From NCBI RefSeq assembly GCF_003289945.1, contig NZ_QMBP01000002.1, forward strand, positions 372,001-436,000: a DNA stretch of 64,000 nt. Reading direction: 5' to 3'. The notes under the pieces are model-generated. The model was not told the DNA's origin. It saw only the letters and a list, made by a program, of their open reading frames with translations, and ran no database searches. Made by a program: the position numbers and the translations under genes. Positions 35,555 to 43,708 of the stretch are shown piece by piece (the stretch's first letter is position 1; each line of letters starts with the position of its first letter). This stretch comes from Mesorhizobium hawassense (GTDB taxonomy: Bacteria > Pseudomonadota > Alphaproteobacteria > Rhizobiales > Rhizobiaceae).

Positions 35555-35943
35555 TTCAAGCTATCGCCTCTGAAGCCGTAAGGCAGCATGTCGCCCATGG
35601 TCACGGTCTCTGCAACCCCGGTGTTGTCGCAGAGATAAAGCTTGGTGTCCGGCCGGCAGAATTCCGCCAGCCGCTGCCGGCAACCGCCGCAAGGCGAGCA
35701 TTTGGCCATGCGTTCGGCAATCACCGCGATCTCCACGATCCGACCGCCGCCGCCCATGACATAGTGAGCGAGCGCCGTCGTTTCGGCGCACCAGCCTTCC
35801 GGATAAGACGCCACCTCGACGTTGGCGCCGGTGAAGACGCGCCCGTCATCGGTGCGAAGTGCCGCACCCACGGGGAATTTCGAATAGGGCGCATAGGCCT
35901 TGGCCATCGCCGTCTTCGCCGCCTCGAACAGATCATGCGACAT
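35551..35943 (-). CDS. cdd: Cytidine deaminase
   Basis: This protein of 130 residues is the small homotetrameric cytidine deaminase: AYAPYSKFPVGAAL, the zinc/catalytic CAETTAL (Cys ligand and catalytic Glu) and CSPCGGCRQRLAEF (two Cys ligands). It converts cytidine and deoxycytidine to uridine and deoxyuridine. ATG 35943 is the only start matching the family. It lies 77 bp after the second permease and overlaps punA by 4 bp. Confidence 0.95.
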   Translation of the reverse strand: MSHDLFEAAKTAMAKAYAPYSKFPVGAALRTDDGRVFTGANVEVASYPEGWCAETTALAHYVMGGGGRIVEIAVIAERMAKCSPCGGCRQRLAEFCRPDTKLYLCDNTGVAETVTMGDMLPYGFRGDSLK

Positions 35944-36020
35944 CCGGTAGTTCTCTCCCACGATCTTGTTCAAATGCCGGTCGCCGCCGGACGAAAATCC
36001 CGCCCCGGTTCTGTCCGACC

Positions 36021-36992
36021 TCAGCGTTCCTTGACGTAAGGCACGCCACCGGCACGCGGCGGAATGGCTTTGCCGATGAAGCCCGCGAGCAGGATGACGG
36101 TCAGCACATAGGGCAGCGCCTGCATGAATTGCGCCGGCACCTTGCCGATGATCGGCAGCGGCGAGCCCTGCAGTCGGATGGACGCCGCGTCGAGGAAGCC
36201 GAACAAGAGGCAGGCGAACATGGCGTTGACCGGCCTCCATTTGGCGAAGATCAGCGCCGCCAGCGCGATATAGCCCTTGCCTGCCGTCATGTCCTTCACG
36301 AAGCCGCCATTTTGCACCATCGACAGGTAGGCGCCGGCAATGCCGGTGAGGATGCCGGTGCAGATCAGCGCGCGATAGCGCAACCAGGCCACCGAGATGC
36401 CGGCGGTGTCGACGGCGGCCGGATTTTCGCCGACGGCGCGCATCCGCAAGCCGAAGCGGGTGCGATAGAGCACCCACCAGGTGAACGGCACCATCAGGAA
36501 GGCGATATAGACCAGAATGGAATGGCCGGAGATCAGCTCGGAATAGACCGGGCCGATGATCGGCACATCCCTGACCGCGTCGGCGCCGGGCCAGATGATC
36601 GCCTCGAACCGTTCGCCCGGCTGCAGCGCCGGCGTGCGCCCGCCCTGCTGGAACCAGGCCTGGCCGAGCATGATGGTCGAGCCGGCGGCGATGAAATTGA
36701 TCGCCACGCCGGAAACGATCTGGTTGCCGCGATGCGTGATCGAGGCGAAGCCGTGCACCATGGCGAAAGCGACCGACATCAGGATCGCCATGCCGAGGCC
36801 GATGAGGGCCGAATGAAAGACCGCGGCAGCCGAGGCGCCGGCGAAGGCGCCGACCAGCATCTTGCCTTCCAGCCCGATGTCGAACACGCCGGCGCGCTCC
36901 GAATAGAGGCCGGCAAGGCAAGCGAGCAGCAACGGCACCGACAGGCGGATGGTGGAGTCGAGGATCTGGACGATGGCGATGAAGATATCCAT
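36021..36992 (-). CDS. Nucleoside ABC transporter permease (YufQ-like)
   Basis: This protein of 323 residues has about nine membrane helices and belongs to the BPD_transp_2 family, nucleoside branch: GVFDIGLEGKMLVGAFAGA near the start, SGVAINFIAAGSTIMLGQAW and the YGRALRALICTGILTGIAGAYLS-like loop. It pairs with the larger permease encoded one base upstream (stop 36994). These form the membrane channel of the importer served by BmpA and the double ATPase. Confidence 0.93.
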   Translation of the reverse strand: MDIFIAIVQILDSTIRLSVPLLLACLAGLYSERAGVFDIGLEGKMLVGAFAGASAAAVFHSALIGLGMAILMSVAFAMVHGFASITHRGNQIVSGVAINFIAAGSTIMLGQAWFQQGGRTPALQPGERFEAIIWPGADAVRDVPIIGPVYSELISGHSILVYIAFLMVPFTWWVLYRTRFGLRMRAVGENPAAVDTAGISVAWLRYRALICTGILTGIAGAYLSMVQNGGFVKDMTAGKGYIALAALIFAKWRPVNAMFACLLFGFLDAASIRLQGSPLPIIGKVPAQFMQALPYVLTVILLAGFIGKAIPPRAGGVPYVKER

Positions 36993-36993
36993 C

Positions 36994-38133
36994 TCAGGCG
37001 CCCTTTCCCTTGATTGCTTCGATGCCGACCGATTTGGGGCTGAACGAGGCGAAAATCGCCTGGATATAGGGCCGGAACATGTGCTCCAGCGCGCCGGCGA
37101 ACAGGATGACCAGACCCTGGATGATGACGATCATGTCGCGGGTGATCGACGGCATCTCGAAGGAAAGCTCGGCGCCGCCCTGGTAGAGCATGCCGAACAG
37201 GATCGCCGCGAGCACGATGCCGACCGGATGCAGCCGGCCCATCAGCGCCACGGCGATGCCGACATAGCCGGCGCCGGAAACGAAATCGATCGCGACATTG
37301 TGCTGGTCGCCCATCACCGGGTTGAGCGCCATCATGCCGGCCAGCGCGCCCGAGATCATCATGGCGGTCAGCACGATGCGCGTTTCCGAAATGCCGGCAT
37401 AGCGCGCCGCTTTCGGGCTGTGGCCATAGGTGCGCATCTCGTAGCCGAGCCTGGTGCGCCAGATCAAAAGCCAGACCAAAAAGGCCATGACCAGCGCAAG
37501 CAGGAAGCAGATGTTGAGCGGCGCCGAGCGGATCTTGGCGCCGAACAGTTCGATCACCCAGTTGAGCTTCGGCAATTCCGCACCGCCGACGAAATTGCGC
37601 GTCTGCGGCGCCTGTGAGCCGAGCGGCTTCAGCAGGCCGACCAGCAGATAGACCATCGTCGAGGCGGCGATGAAATTGAACATGATGGTGGTGATGACGA
37701 TGTGCGAGCCGCGCTTGGCCTGCAGATAGGCGGGAATGAAACCCCAGAGCGCGCCGAACGCGGCCGAGGCGACGATGGCAAGCGGGAACAGCAGCCACCA
37801 GGGCAGCGTGCTGTCCAGGCTCAGGCAGACGAGCGCGATGCCGAGGCCGCCAATATAGGCCTGGCCTTCGGTGCCGATGTTGAACAGGCTGCAATGCGCC
37901 GCCACCGCCACGGACAGGCCGGTGAAGATGAAGGTCGTGGCGTAGAACAGCGTGAACGCTATGCCTGTCCCTTTGCCGAAGGCGCCTTCGACCAGAATGA
38001 CGGCGGCGCGAAACGGGTTCTCGCCGACCAGCACGACCACGAGGCCGGCGACGATGAAGGCCACGGAGAGGTTGATCAACGGAATCAACCCATAATCGGC
38101 CCAGGCCGGCAACTTTGCGTAAGGCGTGCTCAT
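36994..38133 (-). CDS. Nucleoside ABC transporter permease (YufP-like)
   Basis: This 379-residue permease of the BPD_transp_2 family has the longer N-terminal region of YufP-type subunits. Marks are FNIGTEGQAYIGGLGIAL, ITTIMFNFIAASTMVYLL and the EAA-like loop GHSPKAARYAGISETRIVL. Its ATG 38133 overlaps the ATPase stop by 4 bp (38130-38133). Together with the following permease it builds the heterodimeric pore. Confidence 0.93.
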   Translation of the reverse strand: MSTPYAKLPAWADYGLIPLINLSVAFIVAGLVVVLVGENPFRAAVILVEGAFGKGTGIAFTLFYATTFIFTGLSVAVAAHCSLFNIGTEGQAYIGGLGIALVCLSLDSTLPWWLLFPLAIVASAAFGALWGFIPAYLQAKRGSHIVITTIMFNFIAASTMVYLLVGLLKPLGSQAPQTRNFVGGAELPKLNWVIELFGAKIRSAPLNICFLLALVMAFLVWLLIWRTRLGYEMRTYGHSPKAARYAGISETRIVLTAMMISGALAGMMALNPVMGDQHNVAIDFVSGAGYVGIAVALMGRLHPVGIVLAAILFGMLYQGGAELSFEMPSITRDMIVIIQGLVILFAGALEHMFRPYIQAIFASFSPKSVGIEAIKGKGA

Positions 38134-39662
38134 TCGGCGGCCTCCTGGTGCTCGACACCGGCCATCAAGAGGCCAAGCTCGCCTTCGGTCGCCTCCGGCC
38201 CGCGCTCGCCGACGACACGGCCGGCAAACATCACCAGGATGCGGTCGGAGAGCGAGCGGATCTCGTCGAGCTCGACCGACACCACCAGGACGGCCTTGCC
38301 CTGGTCGCGCATGGCGATCAGCCGCTTGTGGATGAATTCGATGGCGCCGACATCGACGCCACGCGTCGGCTGGCCGACGATCAGCACGCCTGGGTCCTGC
38401 TCCATTTCCCTGGCCAGCACGATCTTCTGCTGGTTGCCGCCGGAGAAATTGGCGGTCTTCAAACGCGGATTGCCCGGACGGATGTCGTATTTCTCGATCT
38501 TGTCCTTCGCGTCGGCCATGATGGCGTCAACGTCGAGAAACGGTCCCTTCAGATAGCGCTCGTCGTCGTGATAGCCGAGGATCGAATTCTCGTTCTCCTC
38601 GAAGGCAAGCACCAGCCCGACATGGTGGCGGTCCTCGGGCACATGGGCGAGACCCCGGTCGCGCAATTCGCCGGGATCGGCCTTGCCGGTGAGATCGATC
38701 GGCTTGCCGTCCAGCGTCACCTCGCCGGACACCGCGTGCCTGATGCCCGAGATCGCTTCCAGCAGCTCGGACTGGCCGTTGCCGGCAACGCCGGCGATAC
38801 CGACGATCTCGCCGCCGCGCACGTCGAAGGAGACGTCGTCGACCATGGTGACGCCGCGGGAATCCTTGACCGTCAGGTTCTTGACCGAGAGTTTTATCGC
38901 GCCGGCTTCCGACTCGCCCTTCTCGACCCTGAGCAACACGCGCCGGCCGACCATCAATTCGGCCAATTCGCCGACCGTGGTTTCCTTCGTCGTCCTGGTG
39001 GCCACCATCGTGCCCTGGCGCATCACCGAAACCGTGTCCGTGATGGCCATGATCTCGCGCAGCTTGTGCGTGATCAGGACGATCGTTTTTCCCTGGTCCT
39101 TCAATTGCTTGAGGATGCGGAAGAGGTGGTCCGCCTCGGCCGGCGTCAGAACGCCCGTCGGCTCGTCGAGGATCAGGATCTCGGCGCCGCGATAGAGCGC
39201 CTTGAGGATTTCGACGCGCTGCTGCAGGCCAACCGGCAGCTCCTCGATGAGGGCGTCGGGATCGACCTCGAGGCCGTATTCGCGCTCCAGCCGGTCGAGC
39301 TCCGAGCGCGCCTTGGCGATACTGCTCTTCAACAGCGCGTCGTTTTCGGCGCCGAGGATGACGTTTTCCAGCACCGTGAAATTGTCGACCAGCATGAAAT
39401 GCTGGTGCACCATGCCGATGCCGAGCGCGATGGCGTCGTTGGAGGTGTGGATCGACACAGGCTTGCCGCCGACGCGGATTTCGCCGCTGTCGGCCTGGTA
39501 GAAGCCGTAGAGGATCGACATCAGCGTCGACTTGCCGGCGCCGTTCTCGCCGACAATCCCGTGGATGGTGCCACGCGCGACTTCCAGGTTGATGTCACGG
39601 TTGGCGCGAACGGCGCCAAAGCTCTTGTTGATGCCTATGAGCTCGATTGCGGCTTGCGCCAT
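38130..39662 (-). CDS. Nucleoside ABC transporter ATP-binding protein (two NBDs)
   Basis: This protein of 510 residues has two ATPase domains. NBD1: Walker A GENGAGKST, signature LPVGLQQRVEILKAL, Walker B LILDEPTGVL. NBD2: degenerate Walker A GVAGNGQSE, signature FSGGNQQKIVLA and Walker B LIVGQPTRGVDVGA, degenerate as is usual for the YufO/NupO class. ATG 39662 (MAQAAIELIGINKSFGAVRA) is chosen over an upstream start at 39677. It leads the operon through the permeases, cdd, punA and deoA. Confidence 0.95.
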   Translation of the reverse strand: MAQAAIELIGINKSFGAVRANRDINLEVARGTIHGIVGENGAGKSTLMSILYGFYQADSGEIRVGGKPVSIHTSNDAIALGIGMVHQHFMLVDNFTVLENVILGAENDALLKSSIAKARSELDRLEREYGLEVDPDALIEELPVGLQQRVEILKALYRGAEILILDEPTGVLTPAEADHLFRILKQLKDQGKTIVLITHKLREIMAITDTVSVMRQGTMVATRTTKETTVGELAELMVGRRVLLRVEKGESEAGAIKLSVKNLTVKDSRGVTMVDDVSFDVRGGEIVGIAGVAGNGQSELLEAISGIRHAVSGEVTLDGKPIDLTGKADPGELRDRGLAHVPEDRHHVGLVLAFEENENSILGYHDDERYLKGPFLDVDAIMADAKDKIEKYDIRPGNPRLKTANFSGGNQQKIVLAREMEQDPGVLIVGQPTRGVDVGAIEFIHKRLIAMRDQGKAVLVVSVELDEIRSLSDRILVMFAGRVVGERGPEATEGELGLLMAGVEHQEAAE

Positions 39663-39959
39663 GCAGCCTGTTCCCACTGTTATTTTTTATCGCTTGGTCA
39701 AAATGCCTAGCATGATGCCCCCGCCTATGCCAATCGGCCCTTCACTCTCGACAAATCCCCGCACGCTTGTCAATTTCGAACGTGGCCGGGAGCCTCACAT
39801 TCGCTAAAGCGCGTCGCGCCTGAACGGCCCCATGTGAGGCGTTTTAGGTTGTTGTTTTTATGAACACCGTTGTCCCAAAACCGCTGCGCACTTTTGGGCG
39901 ACATGCATTAATATGGCGATGCTGCAATTCGCAGCATGGCGCTGGGAGCGAGCCCTCGG
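39663..39959. other. 297-bp divergent spacer with rhizobial palindrome
   Basis: The left part holds the AT-rich upstream region of the ABC operon (ATTTTTTATCGCTTGGTCAAAA around 39684-39705, giving TTGACC on the minus strand). The right part (about 39870-39910) has CCAAAA and TTTTGG flanking CCGCTGCGCAC, followed by GGCGACATGCATTA. That arrangement resembles dispersed intergenic elements of Mesorhizobium genomes. I see no gene. Confidence 0.5.
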
Positions 39960-40169
39960 ATGAACACGCCCGCCGACCGGTTGACGACGCTGGAAATCCG
40001 CGCCGCCGAGCAGGAAAAGACGATCGAGGAACTGTCCGGCCAGATCGCCGAACAGTGGAAGGTGATCGAGCGCATGGAGCGCAAGCTCGCCGCCCTGACC
40101 GACCGGTTCCTGGAATTGGAGGAGCAGACCGCCCCCGATGTGCCGGTGACCAAGCCGCCGCATTGGTGA
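39960..40169 (+). CDS. slyX: SlyX family protein
   Basis: This protein of 69 residues is predicted to be a coiled coil across residues 5-52 (LTTLEIRAAEQEKTIEEL, then QWKVIERMERKLAALTDRFLELEE). It ends in the SlyX C-terminal PPHW. The family's biochemical role is unsettled. ATG 39960 is chosen because the eight residues before it (start 39936) are outside the family pattern. It precedes the anti-sigma-like gene by 36 bp. Confidence 0.85.
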   Translation: MNTPADRLTTLEIRAAEQEKTIEELSGQIAEQWKVIERMERKLAALTDRFLELEEQTAPDVPVTKPPHW

Positions 40170-40205
40170 GAAGCATGGGGGTGAGGAGCATGGGGAAAGA
40201 CGGCC

Positions 40206-40613
40206 ATGTCCAGTGAAAGCGACCGTGTCGCCCGGGCCGGCGACTACGTCTTCGGCCTGATGAACGACCGGGAACGCGCCCGCGCCGAGCGCGACCTCGA
40301 GGTCGATCCCGCCTTTCGCGACACCGTGCTGCGGCTGGCCGAGCGCTTGCGCGCCCTCGATCGCGCGGCGCCCGAAGGGCGCGACGATCGCTGGGAGCTG
40401 GTCGCGCACCGCCTCGCCGCATTGCCGCAGATGCAGACGCGCCTGGCCGGAATTGCCGCCGCCGAGGCCGAGCCGCCGCCGGTGATCATCCACCGGCTCG
40501 AGCGCAGGCCCTATGGCGTCGGCCTGCATTCGCTTGGCGGCAGGCTTCGCGTCGTCATGGCGCTTGCGCTGATCGCCGCCTTCGCGCTCGGCTATCTTGC
40601 CGGCACGCTATAG
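40206..40613 (+). CDS. RskA-like anti-sigma-factor-type membrane protein without a sigma partner
   Basis: This protein of 135 residues starts with an RskA/ChrR-like N-terminal module (VARAGDYVFGLMNDRERARAERDLEVDPAFRDTV, residues 7-40). An alanine/arginine-rich linker follows, then one C-terminal membrane helix (VVMALALIAAFALGYLAGTL). That is the layout of a membrane-tethered anti-sigma factor lacking its extracytoplasmic domain. No ECF sigma gene is in the window, so it may act on a sigma encoded elsewhere or be a relic. Start ATG 40206. Confidence 0.7.
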   Translation: MSSESDRVARAGDYVFGLMNDRERARAERDLEVDPAFRDTVLRLAERLRALDRAAPEGRDDRWELVAHRLAALPQMQTRLAGIAAAEAEPPPVIIHRLERRPYGVGLHSLGGRLRVVMALALIAAFALGYLAGTL

Positions 40614-40614
40614 A

Positions 40615-40657
40615 GCAATTCCAGGAAAAGTGTGAGCGGTTTTCCGTCCGGAATTGC
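40615..40657. repeat. Dispersed intergenic palindrome, copy 3
   Basis: GCAATTCC (40615-40622) and GGAATTGC (40650-40657) frame a 27-nt centre containing AGTGTGAGCGGTTTTCC. It starts one base after the stop of the anti-sigma-like gene, just as the 10640 copy starts after the SDR stop. That spacing suggests these elements often serve as 3' ends. Confidence 0.8.
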
Positions 40658-40674
40658 GTAAAAACAAGGAGATA

Positions 40675-40711
40675 GGGCGTTTCACCGTTTCCGTGAAACG
40701 GTGAAATGCCC
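40675..40711. terminator. Long hairpin at the convergent 3' end
   Basis: GGGCGTTTCACCGTTTC (40675-40691) pairs with GAAACGGTGAAATGCCC (40695-40711) over 17 bp with one G-T, loop CGT. The stop codon of the minus-strand GNAT gene lies inside it. It may terminate both convergent units, though no long T tract follows. Confidence 0.7.
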
Positions 40712-41164
40712 TAGGTCACGCGACATCAGAAGCATCGGCGCGCCGTCCTGCTCGAAAGTTTCGATCGCGGACCAGCCGAGCGCTTCGTAAAAGCCGCGCG
40801 CTTGCCAGGTGTAGAGATAGAGCTTGCCTATCCCGGCCGACGCGGCATGGGCCTCGACGGTTCCGACCAGCGCCTTGCCGACCCCGTCGCCGCGATGGTC
40901 TTCCGCGACGACCAGCCCGGCCAGCCATGGCGCCAGATCGTGCGGTGAGTCGATTTCGTTGCGGACGAGCAGGCAGCTTCCGATCGGCCTGCCCCGATCT
41001 CGCGCGACGAAGGCCGCCTCGAAGCCGTCGCCGGCGATCAGCCCGCGCAGCCCGGCAACGTCTTCGCCGAGCGTCCGCCCGGCGCCTTCAAAGAAGGCCT
41101 CGATCCGAAGCCGCGCGATCGCCTCGACATCGCCTTCAGCCATGGCTTCGATTGTCGGTCGCAT
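40682..41164 (-). CDS. GNAT family N-acetyltransferase
   Basis: This protein of 160 residues has the GNAT fold: motif A is VVAEDHRGDGVGKALVGTVEAHA (the Q/R-x-x-G-x-G/A acetyl-CoA loop as RGDGVG), and motif B is YLYTWQARGFYEALGWSAIET. ATG 41164 follows GGAGAGGG. The last ten residues (GHFTVSRKR and stop) are encoded by one arm of the long hairpin, so the native C-terminus may have been replaced when that repeat arrived. The substrate is unknown. Confidence 0.85.
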   Translation of the reverse strand: MRPTIEAMAEGDVEAIARLRIEAFFEGAGRTLGEDVAGLRGLIAGDGFEAAFVARDRGRPIGSCLLVRNEIDSPHDLAPWLAGLVVAEDHRGDGVGKALVGTVEAHAASAGIGKLYLYTWQARGFYEALGWSAIETFEQDGAPMLLMSRDLGHFTVSRKR

Positions 41165-41183
41165 CGCACCCTCTCCAAAACGA

Positions 41184-41209
41184 AACCGCCGGGCGTTGGC
41201 CCGGCGGTT
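41184..41209 (-). terminator. Rho-independent terminator of bmpA
   Basis: AACCGCCGGGC (41184-41194) and GCCCGGCGGTT (41199-41209) are a perfect 11-bp stem with a GTTG loop. Read on the minus strand it is followed by TCGTTTTGG. It ends 23 bp after the bmpA stop. Confidence 0.92.
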
Positions 41210-41231
41210 CAAACCTCAACTCAGCTGCCGA

Positions 41232-42221
41232 TCAATAGGGGCAGGCGTTGTCGGTGGTGTAGTCGTGCACCTGGACCTTGCCGGAGATGATGTCGGCCTT
41301 GGCCTTTTCGACCGCCGCTTTCATCTCGTCGGTCACCAGCGCCTTGTTGTTGTCGTCCATGGCGTAGTCGACGCCGCCTTCCTTGAGGCCGAGATTTTGG
41401 ACGCCACCCTTGAAGGTGCCGTTCTTGCCGTCCGTGAAGGCGTTGTAGACGGCGACGTCGACGCGCTTCAGCATCGAGGTCAGCACCTTGCCGGGCTGCA
41501 GGCCGTTCTGGTTGGAATCGACGCCGACGCCGAGCTTGCCGGCATCCGCCGCGGCCTGCAGCACGCCGACGCCGGTGCCGCCGGCCGCCGCGTAGACCAC
41601 GTCAGCGCCCTGGTCGATCTGCGTCTTGGCGATCTCGCCGCCCTTGGCCGGGTCGTTCCAGGCTGCCGGTGTGTCGCCGGTCATGTTCTGGATGACGTCG
41701 GTCGCACCGGCCGACTTGGCGCCGCCGACATAGCCGCATTCGAACTTGCGGATCAGCGGGATGTCCATGCCGCCGACGAAGCCGACCTTCTTCGACTTCG
41801 ACGCCATCGCCGCCAGGATGCCGACGAGGTAGGAGCCTTCGTTCTCCTTGAACACCAGCGAGCGGACATTGGGCAGGTCGACGGCATCGTCGATGATGGC
41901 GAAATTCAGGTCGGGATAATCTTTCGCGACCGCTTTCAGGGCGTCCTCCCAGGCAAACCCCGCCATCACGATCGGGTTGCGGCCGTCCTCGGCGAAGCGG
42001 CGCAACGCCTGCTCGCGCTGCGAGGCGTTGGAGACTTCGAACTCGACGTAAGCAACGCCGGTTTCGGTCTTGAATTTCTCGGCGCCGTGATAGGCGGCCT
42101 CGTTGAAGGATTTGTCGAACTTGCCGCCCAGATCGTAGAGGATGGCCGGCTGCACATCCGCGGCGAAAGCCGGAAGAACCATTGCGGTTGCGGCCAGAAG
42201 GCCGAGGACGATACGTTTCAT
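41232..42221 (-). CDS. BMP-family nucleoside-binding periplasmic protein
   Basis: This protein of 329 residues has a type-I signal peptide (cleavage after LPAFA). It matches the BmpA/PnrA family: ILYDLGGKFDKSFNEAAYHGAE, PIVMAGFAWEDAL, GSYLVGILAAMASKSKKVGFVGGMDIPLIRKFECGY and GVDSNQNGL. There is no lipobox cysteine, unlike many PnrA lipoproteins. It should bind nucleosides and hand them to the importer encoded at 36021-39662, 1.6 kb away. Start ATG 42221; GTG 42230 is an alternative. Confidence 0.93.
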   Translation of the reverse strand: MKRIVLGLLAATAMVLPAFAADVQPAILYDLGGKFDKSFNEAAYHGAEKFKTETGVAYVEFEVSNASQREQALRRFAEDGRNPIVMAGFAWEDALKAVAKDYPDLNFAIIDDAVDLPNVRSLVFKENEGSYLVGILAAMASKSKKVGFVGGMDIPLIRKFECGYVGGAKSAGATDVIQNMTGDTPAAWNDPAKGGEIAKTQIDQGADVVYAAAGGTGVGVLQAAADAGKLGVGVDSNQNGLQPGKVLTSMLKRVDVAVYNAFTDGKNGTFKGGVQNLGLKEGGVDYAMDDNNKALVTDEMKAAVEKAKADIISGKVQVHDYTTDNACPY

Positions 42222-42350
42222 GTGATCCACACCCTGTCGGTTATTTTTCCGTTGTGCGCCGCCTATCTGCCCGGTTCTCCGGCAGGCTTGCGACGCCAGG
42301 CAGGAAGTGTCTTGCCCTCCCGCTCGCGGTCAATCTGGCACGGCGCGAAA

Positions 42351-42371
42351 CAAAATTCACGTGGAATTTTG
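42351..42371. promoter_or_regulatory. Perfect 21-bp palindrome upstream of bmpA
   Basis: CAAAATTC (42351-42358) and GAATTTTG (42364-42371) are exact complements around ACGTG. It is 130 bp upstream of the bmpA start and 54 bp after the end of the preceding same-strand gene. It is either the operator of a nucleoside-responsive repressor or a weak AT-rich terminator for the 42425 gene. Confidence 0.6.
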
Positions 42372-42424
42372 ACCTGTTGGAAAAAGCGGTTACCGGCGAT
42401 CCGCCGCGCCTCTTCCCGGCGGCT

Positions 42425-42751
42425 TCAGGGGCTTGGGGCGAATTCCGCGCCGCGGCGCTTGCGCCGGTAGCCGATGGCGTAGAGCAGGAAGGCAAACACC
42501 GCGAACACCGCGAAACCGGGCTGCGCAAGCACCCAGGCAACGATGCCGTCCCACACCAGCGGGCTTGCCTTGGCGCGCACGAAGGTCTCGAAAGCCGCGC
42601 GTGTGTCCGGCGAGACCGCCAGCCAGCTTGCGTTGAGCGGTGTCATCACCAGCGACGAGCCTGCCACCGAGCGTGTCGTGTCTATCACCGCCATGATGAC
42701 GGCAATCGACAGCGCAACCATGGCTGCCAGCCGAAAGATGAAACGCAGCAT
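42425..42751 (-). CDS. Small two-helix membrane protein
   Basis: This protein of 108 residues has an N-terminal membrane helix (FIFRLAAMVALSIAVIMAVI) and a second near the end (FAVFAVFAFLLYAIGYRRK), separated by a periplasmic loop of about 45 residues containing a conserved-looking PLNASWLAVSPDTRAAFE. Similar short proteins are common in Rhizobiales but carry no function. Start ATG 42751; it is 85 bp after the larger membrane protein on the same strand. Confidence 0.75.
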   Translation of the reverse strand: MLRFIFRLAAMVALSIAVIMAVIDTTRSVAGSSLVMTPLNASWLAVSPDTRAAFETFVRAKASPLVWDGIVAWVLAQPGFAVFAVFAFLLYAIGYRRKRRGAEFAPSP

Positions 42752-42836
42752 CGACTCTCTCCCCGGGAAAGCTCCCGTCTATCCCGCAACCGACATAGAG
42801 CCTGCACAGGTCCCGCGCAATCGCGATCCCGTGAAA

Positions 42837-43532
42837 TCAGCGGGCCGGTGCCGGCCGGCGCCGGTTGACGCGCCAGACGGCGAAAATGCCGCCGGCGATC
42901 GCTCCGACGACCAGGCCACCCAGGCCGATGAAAGCCGCGAAGAATCCGCAGGCGCCCTCGAAACAGCTCATATGGGTCAGGTCCGCGATCAGCGAGCCGG
43001 CGAAGAATCCGGCGCAAGCACCGATCGCGCCGCCGATGACGATGCCGAGCAGCGCGGCAAGGATCGAGACGAAGACCGACGGCCGTTCGGTCTCCGGATT
43101 GGCGTAGACCGTCTCGGCGCCGCCGCTGTTGCGCAGGAGGTAGATGCAGAGCAGGCCGATGGCGATCTCGGCGACGGTGAAGCCCAGCGCCTCGAGCGAG
43201 AACGCCAAGCCGTAAAACACATAGGCCTCGCGCACGACCAGCCAGATGATGACGGCGACTTGCCAGATCGTGTAATGGCGTGGGAAACGCGCCGAGCGGT
43301 TGAAGGCGAGGCCAAGCAGGTGAAGCCCCCACAGGATGGTGATGACGCCGCCTGTCAGTCCGCCATAGATCAGGAAGAGGAGGTTATCCGGCAGGCTGAA
43401 GTCGCCGATCAGCCGCCAGTTCGAGAACAGCCCGTAAGCCGCCAGCCCCATGACGATGACGAGCCAGCCCACCGGAACGAAGGAAAGCCCGCCATCCGGT
43501 CGGCCCGCGGGTTGCTGATCGATCGATGCCAT
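42837..43532 (-). CDS. Polytopic membrane protein of unknown function
   Basis: This protein of 231 residues has six to seven predicted helices. The last third is glycine/alanine-rich (ALLGIVIGGAIGACAGFFAGSLIAD, then GLGGLVVGAIAGGIFAVWRV) with two cysteines between the final helices (HMSCFEGACGF). ATG 43532 is chosen; the frame runs upstream to 43769 without similarity or hydrophobic sense. It lies 176 bp after the kinase gene on the same strand. I do not recognise the family. Confidence 0.75.
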   Translation of the reverse strand: MASIDQQPAGRPDGGLSFVPVGWLVIVMGLAAYGLFSNWRLIGDFSLPDNLLFLIYGGLTGGVITILWGLHLLGLAFNRSARFPRHYTIWQVAVIIWLVVREAYVFYGLAFSLEALGFTVAEIAIGLLCIYLLRNSGGAETVYANPETERPSVFVSILAALLGIVIGGAIGACAGFFAGSLIADLTHMSCFEGACGFFAAFIGLGGLVVGAIAGGIFAVWRVNRRRPAPAR

Positions 43533-43708
43533 CTCAGGACGGTGCCCCTCGCAAAGCCCAAGGCAATCTCGCAGGGACCGTTCCCGCGCGATATCGCCTG
43601 AAACCAAGTGCCTGGAGCGATCCGTCGAAAGTCGAAGCGCTCCAAGGGCAGTCCACAGGCAGCCACGGCCGAAGTCAAGCACCGGCGACCTTTCGGGAGC
43701 CGACGATA

